Assembly (NCBI RefSeq): GCF_036785885.1
Contig: NC_092328.1
Coordinates: 13,600,111 to 13,664,110 of the forward strand
Reading direction: 5' to 3'
DNA: 64,000 nt
DNA from: Coffea arabica
Taxonomy: Eukaryota > Streptophyta > Magnoliopsida > Gentianales > Rubiaceae
Below are positions 23,578 through 34,347 of this stretch, in pieces. Every line of letters starts with the position of its first letter. Positions within the stretch are counted from its first letter, which is position 1. The notes beneath the pieces were generated by a model. It was not told the DNA's origin, made no database searches, and worked only from the letters and a program-made list of their open reading frames with translations. A program made the position numbers and the translations under genes.

Positions 23578-24627
23578 TAGAGTTAATTACGTCTACCTTC
23601 GTTGAGGTTTGGTCAAATTACAAAACATAACCTCTAATTTGATCAAATTATAATTATACGCCTCTAATGGCCAAATGTTTATCAAATACCCCCATCACAT
23701 TAGTTGCCATTAAAAGTTAAGCTTCCATCATCAAAATGCATGCTTAAAAATTCTAAAATATCCTTTTGCAAATTGAATCGATTACAAACACCTCCCCGAA
23801 GTTTTTCCAAATTATAATTAGCTCACCTAGAGTTTGTCCAACTGATAAAATAAATCTCTAGTTTATCCAAATCAGTCCAAAACTTTAAAATATTTAAACA
23901 TTTATCATACAAACAATTTTTACTAGTCGATTGATTCAATTGCAACAAAATTTTTGAATAAAAGTCTCAAACTACACATAATTAGTAATCCTTTTTTTTG
24001 GGGGGCATTCTTTCATGTCTACGGGTTACAATTTGTGTAACTAAAATCCTCAACAAATTCTAAGGCTTCCAGATAAAGATACTTATTTGGAAATTAGAAG
24101 TCGAAGTTCAAGAAAGAAACTTATCCAGAAACAAGAATAAATAGGTTAATATTTTATTATGAATAACAGATCAAATGGTCTAGCTCAATTTTATTATCCC
24201 ACACCAAACACTAGAAGTTACTGTAATGAATGATTGTTGTATGAAAAAAGTGGATTTGGAGAGTATGGTAGAAAACGAAATAAGACATATATGGACGAGA
24301 TAGGAAGAAAGTTCTTCATTTTTTAATTTTTTTCATTTCTTAGTAGCAACCAATTGATTAATTTCATTTAATTTTGGTTTTTTTTTTCTTGTTTGGATCA
24401 CTTAAGAGACTTCTTATATAGTTGGCTATTCAAAAAACTTAAATTGCATTTTGGTCGAACTATTAGGTTCTTTTTGAAATTTGAACAAATCTCAAGGGAG
24501 GCAAATGTAATTTTTTTGCAGGGCTATTTTTTGCCATTTCCTTACTTCTTGTTAGTTGGGTTTGGATGCCCTAAGCGTTAACTGTAATTTGGTCAACACC
24601 CAAGGGGAGGAGATGTAATTAACTCTA
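23578..24627. mobile_element. TIR element, 1.05 kb, non-coding
   Basis: Ends are TAGAGTTAATTAC and the complement GTAATTAACTCTA. Similarity resumes inward, with GGTTTGGTCAAATTAC on the left matched by the complement of GTAATTTGGTCAACACCC on the right. AATTA lies outside both ends (23573-23577 and 24628-24632). The inner sequence has no recognisable coding. The superfamily is uncertain: the ends resemble MULE-type MITEs, but a 5-base duplication is short for that. Confidence 0.65.
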
Positions 24628-25242
24628 AATTACATCCTAACCCTAGAAATTCCTTTTACTGTGCTTGACATTGCGTACTACACCATGGAATAGAACAAGT
24701 AGTACACTATACGGTAGCCGTGGAAATCAAAACATTCAAATGACCAGTTTTTTTGGTCTCACAATCAGGTAATTCTTTTTCCTTTTCTTTTGCGTATGAT
24801 TATTTTATCAATTCGTTCTTCATTATAACATGATTGCACGTTTAAAACATATAAAGATGCATATTTTTCCTTCTTGGCGTACTACAATGGGATTATATGC
24901 TTTGTTGGGCACATACTAAATTCAGAAAAAAAAAAGGAAGAAAAAGCAAAACTATATATGAAACAATGCTGTTTTTACATAAAGGAATACTGCTGGTGTT
25001 GAATTTTCTTTCTGAACATTATAAACAGTATCCGATTTCTACTTGTGTTTCAAGTTTGAGCGGTGGTTTTTCATGGAATAATGTTTATATATAAAGTACT
25101 ACAATTCAAAAGCTTCAATTAAACAAAAGAATATAACACAATTATTCGTGTTGAAAGGCTTGTCTCTTCTTGGTTGTGAATGTTTTGGAGTCAATGGAAC
25201 AAAATTTTTCCTCTTTAGGGTTTTCTTTTTTTCAATTTAAAA

Positions 25243-27045
25243 CACTAATTCGACTTTACACCCCAAACTTGTATTCCTTTTTTATTACCTTGCATTCTAA
25301 ATTTTAATTTTGGATACTTTGCACTATAATTTCTTAGATTGGTCCTACTTAAATCCAATCAACAACATCTTAGCAAAATTAATTAAATAGAGGACCATGC
25401 AAAGCAATGATAATATAGCATTTGGTTCCAAATTCAAATCTTTTCCTCTTTTGCTGACCACTTCTAGCAATGATTTACAGAGTCCTCTAATAGGCAAATT
25501 TATCCAAATAATCATGAAAAAAATCACAAAGCTAGGGGTCTTTCATATTCTTTTCTTAATCTAGAGTCACCGCACATGGCAATATTTTTATATTTTTTTA
25601 AACCAATGTCGGCAGTAGATTAATTTTTTATTTTATATTCCAGTCCCCAAGGATTGGAATGCAAAATTGAAATTTTTTTTAAATCTTAGTGTGTCACTGC
25701 AATTATTATTATTTTTTTAAAGTCTTAGTGTTTTGCCGCACGGTTATCAAATTTTTATTTTTTTAGGACACCTTCTTTTCTTGAGAAGACTGAAAAACGA
25801 AAACAAGAGTCCAGTATCCTAACGCAAAAAATTATAGAGATATACAAAAAAAACAAAAATGCACTCATCAAGAATAGGAAGAAGAGTCAAGCTACACTTT
25901 TTTTTACTTTTTTTTTTCTGTGTTTTTCCAAAAGCGCATGTTGTCTGATATTCGTATTACTGCAAATACCAGCGGGTAAGTCAAAATTTCTTTAACCTCT
26001 TCACCTAATCCAATCTTCTTTTATGGTAATCTATATATAATCTTCTTTTATGATAAAACTTGTATACAAGTGTTTAGTGCTATTACTAAAGATCTGTTTT
26101 TTTTTTCTCTTTTTTCTTTTATTGGTGTTTCTGCAGTTAATCAATTTGGCCTATTGAAATATACACAACTACAGAAGATTAGGGGAGGCGAAAGGCGTGG
26201 TGGCTGGTGGGCCTTTTGAGTAATTTCGTGTGAGGCGACACACTAAGACTTTAAAGAAAAAAAAATTGATAAGTGTGTTGCCACACATGATATTTTAAAA
26301 AAAAAAAAAAATTCAATTTTACAGTCCAGACCCTAGGGACTGGAATGTAAAATAAAAAAAAATTAATGTGTCCCCATGCACGTTGTTTAGAAAAAAATTT
26401 GCCAGCATGTGCGGCAACCCTTCATTAAGAAAAGGATCTGAGAGACCCCTAGTTTTTTGTGGGTTTTTTTTAATGATTATTTTGAGAAATTCGTCCCCCT
26501 TATGTGTTAGTTTTGCTAACACTGTTAACGATTCCTTAAGTGAGATAAATATGAAAAAAATGTAAAAAATCTCAGCGGCCACTAAACTATTGGTCAGATT
26601 ATGTTTTGGCCATCAAACTATTTTTCGTCAGTAATTGGCCACTAAACAACTTAATTAGTAAACTCGTGACCATTTAGTCGATAATTGCTCTTAATCTGTA
26701 AAATTAGCAGTTAATCTGTGAAATAGGGTCGCGTAATTGTTGGACAAAATTACCCCGCACTTTGCCACGTGTACAGCTAATTTCACAGATTAATAGCAAT
26801 TATCGACTAAATGGTCACGGGTTTACTGATTAAGTTGTTTAGTGGCCAATTACTGACGAAAAATAGTTTGATGGCCAAAACATGATCTGATCAATAGTTT
26901 AGTGGCCGCTGAGGTTTTTTGCCCTATGAAAAATTAGGGTACAAAGTATTTAAAACTAAAATTTAGAATGCAAAGTGAGAAATTTATATAATTCAAGGGT
27001 GCAAAGTGTGAAATTTATTCAAGGGTGTAAAGTGAAGTTAGTCCC
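25243..27045. mobile_element. Large TIR element, about 1.8 kb, with nested MITE
   Basis: Left end CACTAATTCGACTTTACACC and right end (complement) GGACTAACTTCACTTTACACC are inverted. Similarity extends inward through TTGCATTCTAAATTTTAATT and recurs in further arm pieces (about 25620-25670 against 26316-26365, around a CCAGTCCC word). Nine bases outside match at seven positions (AATTTAAAA, 25234-25242, and AATTTTAAT, 27046-27054), a plausible decayed MULE duplication. No coding sequence was found. Confidence 0.6.
26559..26924. mobile_element. MULE-type MITE, 366 bp
   Basis: Almost the whole element is a fold-back: the arms contain CTCAGCGGCCACTAAAC and its complement, and stay paired for about 150 bases on each side. 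The 9-bp duplication TATGAAAAA is perfect at 26550-26558 and 26925-26933. It sits inside the larger TIR element, so it is the younger of the two. Confidence 0.88.
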
Positions 27046-27542
27046 AATTTTAATGACCGTGTACGATCTGCATTGTTGTGCTTCGCATATAGATTACTGA
27101 GCATCGCACATCAATATCTCGTGCTTCTAACTAGCTAATTGCGTCTCTGATTGATTAACCTTCACAAACATTGCAAAATGGATCAAAATTTCTGCTTAGG
27201 TATTTGCAGCTCTTAGCTTTTAGGAATCCGGTAAGCTAGACATTTTTTTTTCTTACTATAATTAAGAGTTCCTATGACTTGGAGTCTGAGATATTGGATA
27301 AGTGAAAGATTAACTACTAAATAACATGTTGGACGACGTTTGGCTTTTGCACATCTATTTCAATTAGAACAAACATGTAATGTTTGCAAGAGTTTCTCTC
27401 TCAATCAGCTGGAAAGGTGATTGAGAATAATCCGCATCTTTTAGGTAAATCAAATTTCTTCAAGTCAAAGAGTATCAGTTATTCTGGATAACATCATGCC
27501 TTGATTTGATTGATAAAACAAGTGTGATTCTGGAAGAATGCA

Positions 27543-28792
27543 ATGGAGGAAGAAAACAACTTAATCAATTTTTATGCTAAAAAATTCAACAGGTTCGGGA
27601 AAGCAGTTGAAAAAAGCAACCAAACAGAATTTTCCATGGATGGGCTAAAGGGCTGTAAGAGAACTCAAAGAGAGTACATCTTGAAGAATGAGAAAATAGA
27701 GATGCAAGTTTTTCCGGGGCCAGAGGGAGTAAATCAGATGACATTGCTTTTGAATGTACTCATTCTACTTCCATTTGATTCGCTCTGCAGACTATTTCTT
27801 GTATGCAAGGCATGGTTCAACTTGATCAACAGTTCTATCTTTAGGGAAGCTCGATATCAGAAATCCACAGCTGCAACATTCTCTTTAAAGCAACTTGATC
27901 AGGGAAAAGTTGATAGATTGTCCCTGCAATCAGTCCTCGGATTGCCTCAGAATTTGTTCAGATATCTACCATCATTAGGTCATACAGATGTTGCTTCTAT
28001 TTCTTGCAATTGCCTGATGGGAAGAGCAAAACCTGTTATGTAAACAATCCAAGTGATCATATTGGTTTTATTCTTGCAACTTGTAACGGTTTGGTCCTAG
28101 TTACAACAGAAAATCAGAGAAGTGTCATGCTCATGGATCACGGGGAAGCAAGTAAGACTCCCCGGAGGAACCATTGGATTTGATGATCAATCATATGGAA
28201 TCATGAGCAAGCACTACACCAGTGCATATAAAATCGTGCACTTGTTTCGTGATAGGGAAAGATATGTCAGCTGTGAGATACTAAGCTTTAAAACAAGATA
28301 TTGGCGTGCAGTTGAAGGGCCATCTCAATTCCTATTTCATTCACTCTCCCTTCCAATTTCAAAATCTGGAGTGTTGTATTGGCTACCTGGTGAGTCTGAG
28401 TGCACTTATCTCGTGTATATGAGCTTTGATGAGGAAGGTTTTCTTACGAAAAGTTTGCCAACTAGAAGTGCCTTGCATGATAGACTGATTGAGATGGATG
28501 GTTTCTAAGCTTTGTAACTCATTCCTCATTGCATGAAATGCAGTTGTGGATCCTGAAATGCAGTGAACTTGTAGAGGAGTGGGTGAAGCTGTGTAGCATC
28601 AGAAGCCATTGCAGCAGGGATTTGATTCCTGTTTGTGTTTCAAGCAACAATGAACAGATCTTTTTCAGGCAAAATAAAGTTCATAATGAGATACAGGCTT
28701 GTAATTTGGAAAGTGAGGAGATGCAAGCCATCAAGATTGCACCAGAAAAAGCATGTCGTTGGTATTTACCATATTACCTTCCCTGTCTATAA
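27543..28792 (+). pseudogene. F-box/F-box-associated-domain pseudogene
   Basis: F-box proteins recruit substrates to SCF ubiquitin ligases. A 166-codon frame from ATG 27543 holds a degenerate F-box around LILLPFDSLCRLFLVCKAWF, after an unusual 60-residue N-terminal extension. Coding then continues through the typical associated domain (CNGLVLVTTENQ, GVLYWLPGESECTYLVYMSF, WILKCSELVEEWVKL) but in different frames. There are breaks near 27990, near 28150 (where a short stretch also seems missing) and near 28505, and a stop at 28790. Order and spacing of the motifs match the family, so this was once one gene. The breaks are too many for sequencing slips, and no intron would repair all of them. 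The N-terminal extension may not belong to the original protein. Confidence 0.8.
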
Positions 28793-29620
28793 TTCCCTTG
28801 CTTCATTAGAGAACTATTCAGAATTTTGTAGAAGTAACATATCATCCATTGAATCTCAGTTTGCGGTGTTCAGATTGATTACAATGTGGCTTCACTGTTC
28901 AAGCTCTTGATCGATTTCTAAATGCACAAAATTGTGAGATTTGGCAAATTGAGTGTGCCCTTGATTGGTGCATTCTTCATCTATAAATTGGTCTTTGCAC
29001 TATGATGCCTATCTCCTACTCCTTGTCACCACTTACAATATCTTCATATATGTACTACTGGTAAAATGTCTGTTTTGTTACTAATATTTTTGTTTTTGAT
29101 TGTTGATTCAAGCTATAGATTTCAAGAAAAAAATTTTATTTCAAAGTTTCAACATGCAAAGTTGGCAGTTTCGATGCATCTTTAACCTCAATTTTTTGCA
29201 TTCAATTTTTTTCTTAGCATACTATCCAATGCTATCTAGCTTAACCTACAGACAGAGCCTGAAAAGGTTGATGCATTGGCTTGAATATTATTTCCTCTGG
29301 AAAACAAAAAATTGATGAGTTTATGGGCAGAAAAAATAGTTTCACATTTGTTAGTTGGAGTTTCATGAAACTATTGGGTGTTTTATCCGTGTAACTTTAA
29401 AGTGCTTGTAGCAGTTTACATCTACTCCTACTCTATACTAGGATGGGATCCAAAGGGGTTATGGGGGGAATTCAGAGGGGATTGAAACTATCACCAAATT
29501 AGACGGTGCTTACGTATCCGCTGGCCAAATCTTTCAAGAAATCCTGAATTTTTAGAATGCAGGTCAAGAGATTTGATCCCTTAATCTACAGCCATGTAGA
29601 TTATTAAAACTTTTTTGGTA

Positions 29621-29650
29621 ACCAACTACTCTAGGTTAGGAGTAGTTGGT
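29621..29650. repeat. 30-base hairpin
   Basis: ACCAACTACTC and its exact complement GAGTAGTTGGT are separated by eight bases. Not followed by a T-run, so nothing suggests a terminator; function unknown. Confidence 0.85.
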
Positions 29651-30313
29651 TCAATACTCACCGTCAATATAGAAAAGATTAATTCTTAAAAAAAAAAGGT
29701 TTTTGAGCAGAACAAAGTGAGAATCTATTGAGTTTTTCTAGTTAGGGCCAAGAAGTACAATGAATTCAATATCGTTAAGATATAGATATTCTAATTGAAT
29801 TTTGGTCAATAACTTTCAAGCTACATTCCAAGGACCTAAGTCCGTCGCCTGTCGTTTCAAAAAAAAAACCAAAATTTCATTTTCTATTCTTTAAGGATGC
29901 AACATTCACTATCCTTTTGTTTTCAAAATCTTAAACATAAAAAAATAAGCTGGGTACTGAATTTCTCTGGTCCAAATAATTTGGGTGCAGTTCCATTATG
30001 ATGGTTCCCAATATTTTTTTAAAAAGGAAATTTATTTTATTAACTTCTGAATTTTGACTAATAGAGGACAATTAACAAAACAAAAATCGTTGGGAGGCAA
30101 AATAATGACCAAGTTGCAACTTGGGTTTCGAAATGTTTGGGCTCAAGAGCTACAGGGCCTACAACAATTAGAAATCAATGCGCAATAAACACCACTATTG
30201 AAAAAGTAGAAAATAAAATTTTAAGCATAAATTTTTTTTTTTTTTGCTGTAGCATAAAGGGAGTTAAAGTAACCAAACTTTGTTCAAAATTTTATCTAGC
30301 CTACTGTATTTTA

Positions 30314-30530
30314 CTGGCGTCAAATGGACTATTAAACTCTTAAAAAGCTCTTTTTTGACCATTCCATCTAATAAATTGTTTAAATCAAACAATATAAGCC
30401 ACATATGAGGCGCATACTATAGTTTGGTGTCAAATGGACTAATAAACTCTTAAAATGTTCTATTTTGACCATTCCATCTAATAAATTGTTTAAATCAGAC
30501 AATATAAGCCACATATGAGGCGCATACTAG
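30314..30530. repeat. 110-base tandem duplication
   Basis: Two adjacent copies, each starting near GTCAAATGGACTA and ending ATGAGGCGCATACTA, are about 95 percent alike by eye. Confidence 0.95.
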
Positions 30531-30785
30531 TGTCAGGGCACTATCAAGATTTCACTATAAAATCAGATTATAGGGGCTGAAAATGTAAAAACTATGCAAA
30601 AACTGCGGTTAAAATACAAAACAAGAGAAAATTAGTAGATTTGATTGTAATTTTTGTAACACGTTTTCATCTTTGATGTGACAAAACTATGGATGCTCCT
30701 GGGTGGGTTTTGTGAAAAAGTGAGAAAAGTCATCTTTTCTTGCTCTTGTTTTCACCATGCATACACGAAGTCACCCCAAATTTCT

Positions 30786-31174
30786 TTCGAAAAATTTTCC
30801 AATTTGGTCCCTTATATTTCAAAAAAAAAAATTAGTCTCTAATATTTAAAATCAGTTAACATGGTCCTTTCGACATAAAAAAAAGAGTATGCTCGTTTGG
30901 TCCCAAAACTCATTTTCGCACACTTCTTCGCCCAAAAACGCACACCTTCTTCACTTGTTCATAATTTCAAGCGCAAGCCATACTCACAGAGTTAAGCAAG
31001 TGAAGCAACCATGCAATTTTTGGTTGGAGAAATAAGCAAAAATGTGCTTTGGAACCAAAACGGCAGACTTTTTCATCTGTGAGGGACTATTTTGGCTGAT
31101 TTTGAATGCAAGGACAATAATTTTTTTCTGAAAATATGAGGTACCAAATTGGTAAATTTTCATAAAAAAATTTA
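30786..31174. mobile_element. Diverged MITE, about 390 bp
   Basis: Left arm AAATTTTCCAATTTGGTCCC and the complement of the right arm, AAATTTACCAATTTGGTACC, are alike and similarity continues about 80 bases inward. Borders and target duplication are blurred by surrounding A-runs. Confidence 0.6.
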
Positions 31175-32966
31175 ATTTAATTCACATCAAAAGTTTGTTT
31201 CTTTTAGGGATATTAGTGTTTGTTGCACACTCAATATGTGTGCAATAAAAAAATGCATAATATTTATGATAAACGAATTTTATATGAATTTTTTATTGCT
31301 AATGCAAACTTTAACCTCTTAAATTTTTTTTTTATAAAATAATTGTTATAGTGATATTTATGATGCTTAGGCTAGTTATATTAAAAAGTAAATAGTTAAA
31401 ACAAAAATTTTTTCAAGATAACTAACGATAAACTATGTGTTTAGAAAGTTAAAATAAAGTAATTTTCAAAGGGTAATATCGAAGTTCATAGTGTGGCGAA
31501 TGTTATTTACACCAAATGAAATAAAGGGTAAATATTTTGATTTTGAACTTATTTAGCTAATCCTAATTTATATTGACAACTACTAATTATGGTTATGAAA
31601 GATAACTATCTATTTATTCACTTTATTTTGGTGAATTTTTTACTATTTATATTATCAAATGTATAAACCCAATTCTCCTAAAAATGATTCATCAAATATA
31701 TTTAAAATATTTTGATAATATTGTTTTATTAGTTGCACGCACATTATTGTGTACCTTAAACACTAGTGACAAATATTTTTTAAAGAATACATACTTTTAA
31801 TAAAATATTATTTACACACACAGATATATGTGTATGTGTGTGTGCAATTTAGAAATAAATTGTTTCTTGTATGAACTTATTTTACATAGATTTTTTATTA
31901 CTGAACATGACTTTCCTCCTTTAAGATTTTTTTTCTTTAAGAGTATAATATGTTGTGTGTTTATGGTTAGTTATATTGGAAAGATATGCTTTGGTAGTCA
32001 TAATACCTATGAGGGTAAAAATGTAAGTTCAAAAGGTGACAAAAAAATGTTTACGCCAAAACTCAAGGTTCCCACTTTATACATATTTATATATAGAATA
32101 GATATTATATATATTATTAATCGGGGCAGATTCCATGTGTGTGCACTTTGGGAAACATATGATGCTCTGAGAATATGAGCAATGTGTACACATGAAAGGA
32201 GAAAAAAGCATAAAAGTTTGTAAAAAGAAAAAAAAAACTAAATTATTCAAGTAAAATGAGGTCATGATTATTTATCAATGGCGAAGGGAGTAGTGCTGTA
32301 GCAGATACATAGTAGTTTTAGAGTGTTTCAAATATCCTTAGATAAATACAGAGATTTAGATAAATATAAAGAAATCAAATAAGAGCAACTGCATTAATGT
32401 GGGAAAAGGAAGACGCGGTTTTAAGTTTTTAATTGTAACTATACCATGACCGTTTTGCCCTTAATAATAAGTGTCGAATTGACAATTCAAAGAATGATAT
32501 ATTTTGTTAACACGAAACCTGCTTAGACTTTATATATACTACACAAGCTTTATTACTGTAAAGACTAGTGCTAAAGGCGTACTCATGTGTGTGCAATTTA
32601 AGAATAAATTAATTTTTATGGAATTTTTTTTAATGAATTGATAGTTATCTTGGTAGTTATGTCAATTGGTACTCATCTTGGAAATTAAACCTTTTTTATT
32701 ATAATAAAAAGTTTGGATATTTAAACCTATTGGTAGTTGCAACAAAAATTATTATGTTGGTTTTATATAATTGGATAGTTAGGATAAAATTTAGTTTTTG
32801 TGAGGATAAAAATGAAAGTTTAAAAGTGACAAAAGATGTTTAACAGATAATAGAGATTGATAATAGAGATAAAGGTTAGAAATAAGGGTAAATTTGAAAA
32901 CACACAAAGTTAATACCATTTTAACTACCTACCGAGGCTTTATGATTGTGTGTGTGTGTGTATATT

Positions 32967-33003
32967 TATGATTGTGTGTGTATTATATACACACACAATC
33001 ATA
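32967..33003. repeat. GT/CA-rich palindrome with flanking TG repeats
   Basis: TATGATTGTGTGTGT faces ACACACACAATCATA around a short AT centre, next to a (TG)n run at 32946-32961. A 50-base direct repeat containing GTGTTGTATAGATCATGATT follows at 33022-33095. Confidence 0.85.
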
Positions 33004-34347
33004 CATACACATTATGTGGTATGTGTTGTATAGATCATGATTTTATATGTGTATATCCATGTATGTATGTATGTGTTGTATAGATCATGATTTTAATGTA
33101 ATTATGGATGGATTTCCACATTATTGGAAAAAAAAATCAGAAAACATGAAAAAGGAAGGAAATCACCTGGAGAAGACATGAAGAGACTTAGATATCATTA
33201 GGTGAAATGCCAAAAAGTGTTATATAGATATCATGCACACATTATATGGTGCAAATTCCATGTCGCTTAACTGATTTTTTTAGACAAAATGATAAAAATG
33301 AAGCATTTCAATGATCAAAATGAAATATTTCATGAGTTCTGTGGCTTCATTGACATGAAAAGAAGTACAGTGAATTAGATGAGATTTTAAAAAGTTTGAT
33401 GATTGATGGTACACTTTGCCCCAAATTTAATGAAACTATCCATAACACCAAAAATAGAAGTGATATACAAAATTTAATGTGCTTCGACTTAGTTGCCAAA
33501 CTTAAGTCTGCAAAGAGAAGATTGTTCTTAGTTAAGAGAAAAAACTCCAGACAAAATAACACAATTTTAACCCTATAGGCAAATCCTTTTATAACATTCT
33601 CATGTAGTAAGAACGCTCTCATCCTATGTGTGTGTACCAAAACACTGAATGTAAATTCAATGACAACAAATATGCACTACATTTAGCAAGAAGCAAAATC
33701 ACAAATCCTTCTATAACAATAATGTCTAATATTTCATATTCTCATATTCCAAAATTTTAGAAAATGAAAATTTTAGCTAAGATGTAATAGGAATAAACTT
33801 GTCTCACTTAGGTTTTAAATTAAGAGTTAGAAATTAGAATAATTATTTGACAAAAAAAGAAATTAGAGTAATTAAACTGTCTTAGTGCTAGAAGCAATAA
33901 CACTTATTGCCCTGAGACTTCTTATACAAAAGTTTTTTATAAAAATTCTACAGTAAATTACAGTAAAATTTTAAATAAATTTAAAAAAATTTTATAAAAA
34001 TTCTACAGCAAAATACAATGGGATGATTTATTTGAGACAATTACTATAACACTTTTTGTGATGTGATGTATGTGAGATAAAAAGATAATTAAAATTTGTG
34101 AAGCAAATTATTTTATTTCAAATCTTTTCAATCCAAACACACTCAGTAAAATTTTAAACAAACTAAAAAAAAGGTTCTTACAAAAAATTCTACAGTAAAC
34201 TATAGTAAAATTTGAAACAAACTCAAAAAAAAAAATAAAAAATCATCCAAGCGGCTGTAGGATGCCGTTTTGGTCAATCATCTTATTCTACGTTTTTCCA
34301 GGGTGAGACGTTGACACACTGCCAAATTCCCATTTCCTCCCTCCGTC

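Larger units (their letters stand above)
28793..34347. other. 5.5-kb gene-free region of AT-rich repeats
   Basis: Contains a short hairpin, a 110-base tandem duplication, a MITE and TG-rich simple sequence, listed separately. Between 31200 and 32830 there are three diverged stretches sharing words such as GTGTGTGCAATTTA and AAAAGTGACAAAA, probably old copies of one dispersed element. Just before the dehydrogenase gene (33930-34240), repeats of TTCTACAGTAAA resemble the end of the TIR element at 59930-61093. No open frame here has protein family features. Confidence 0.55.

Noticed and set aside
33347..33640. 97-codon minus-strand ORF with hydrophobic stretches
   Set aside because: AT-rich region, no homology recognised, no splice or start context.
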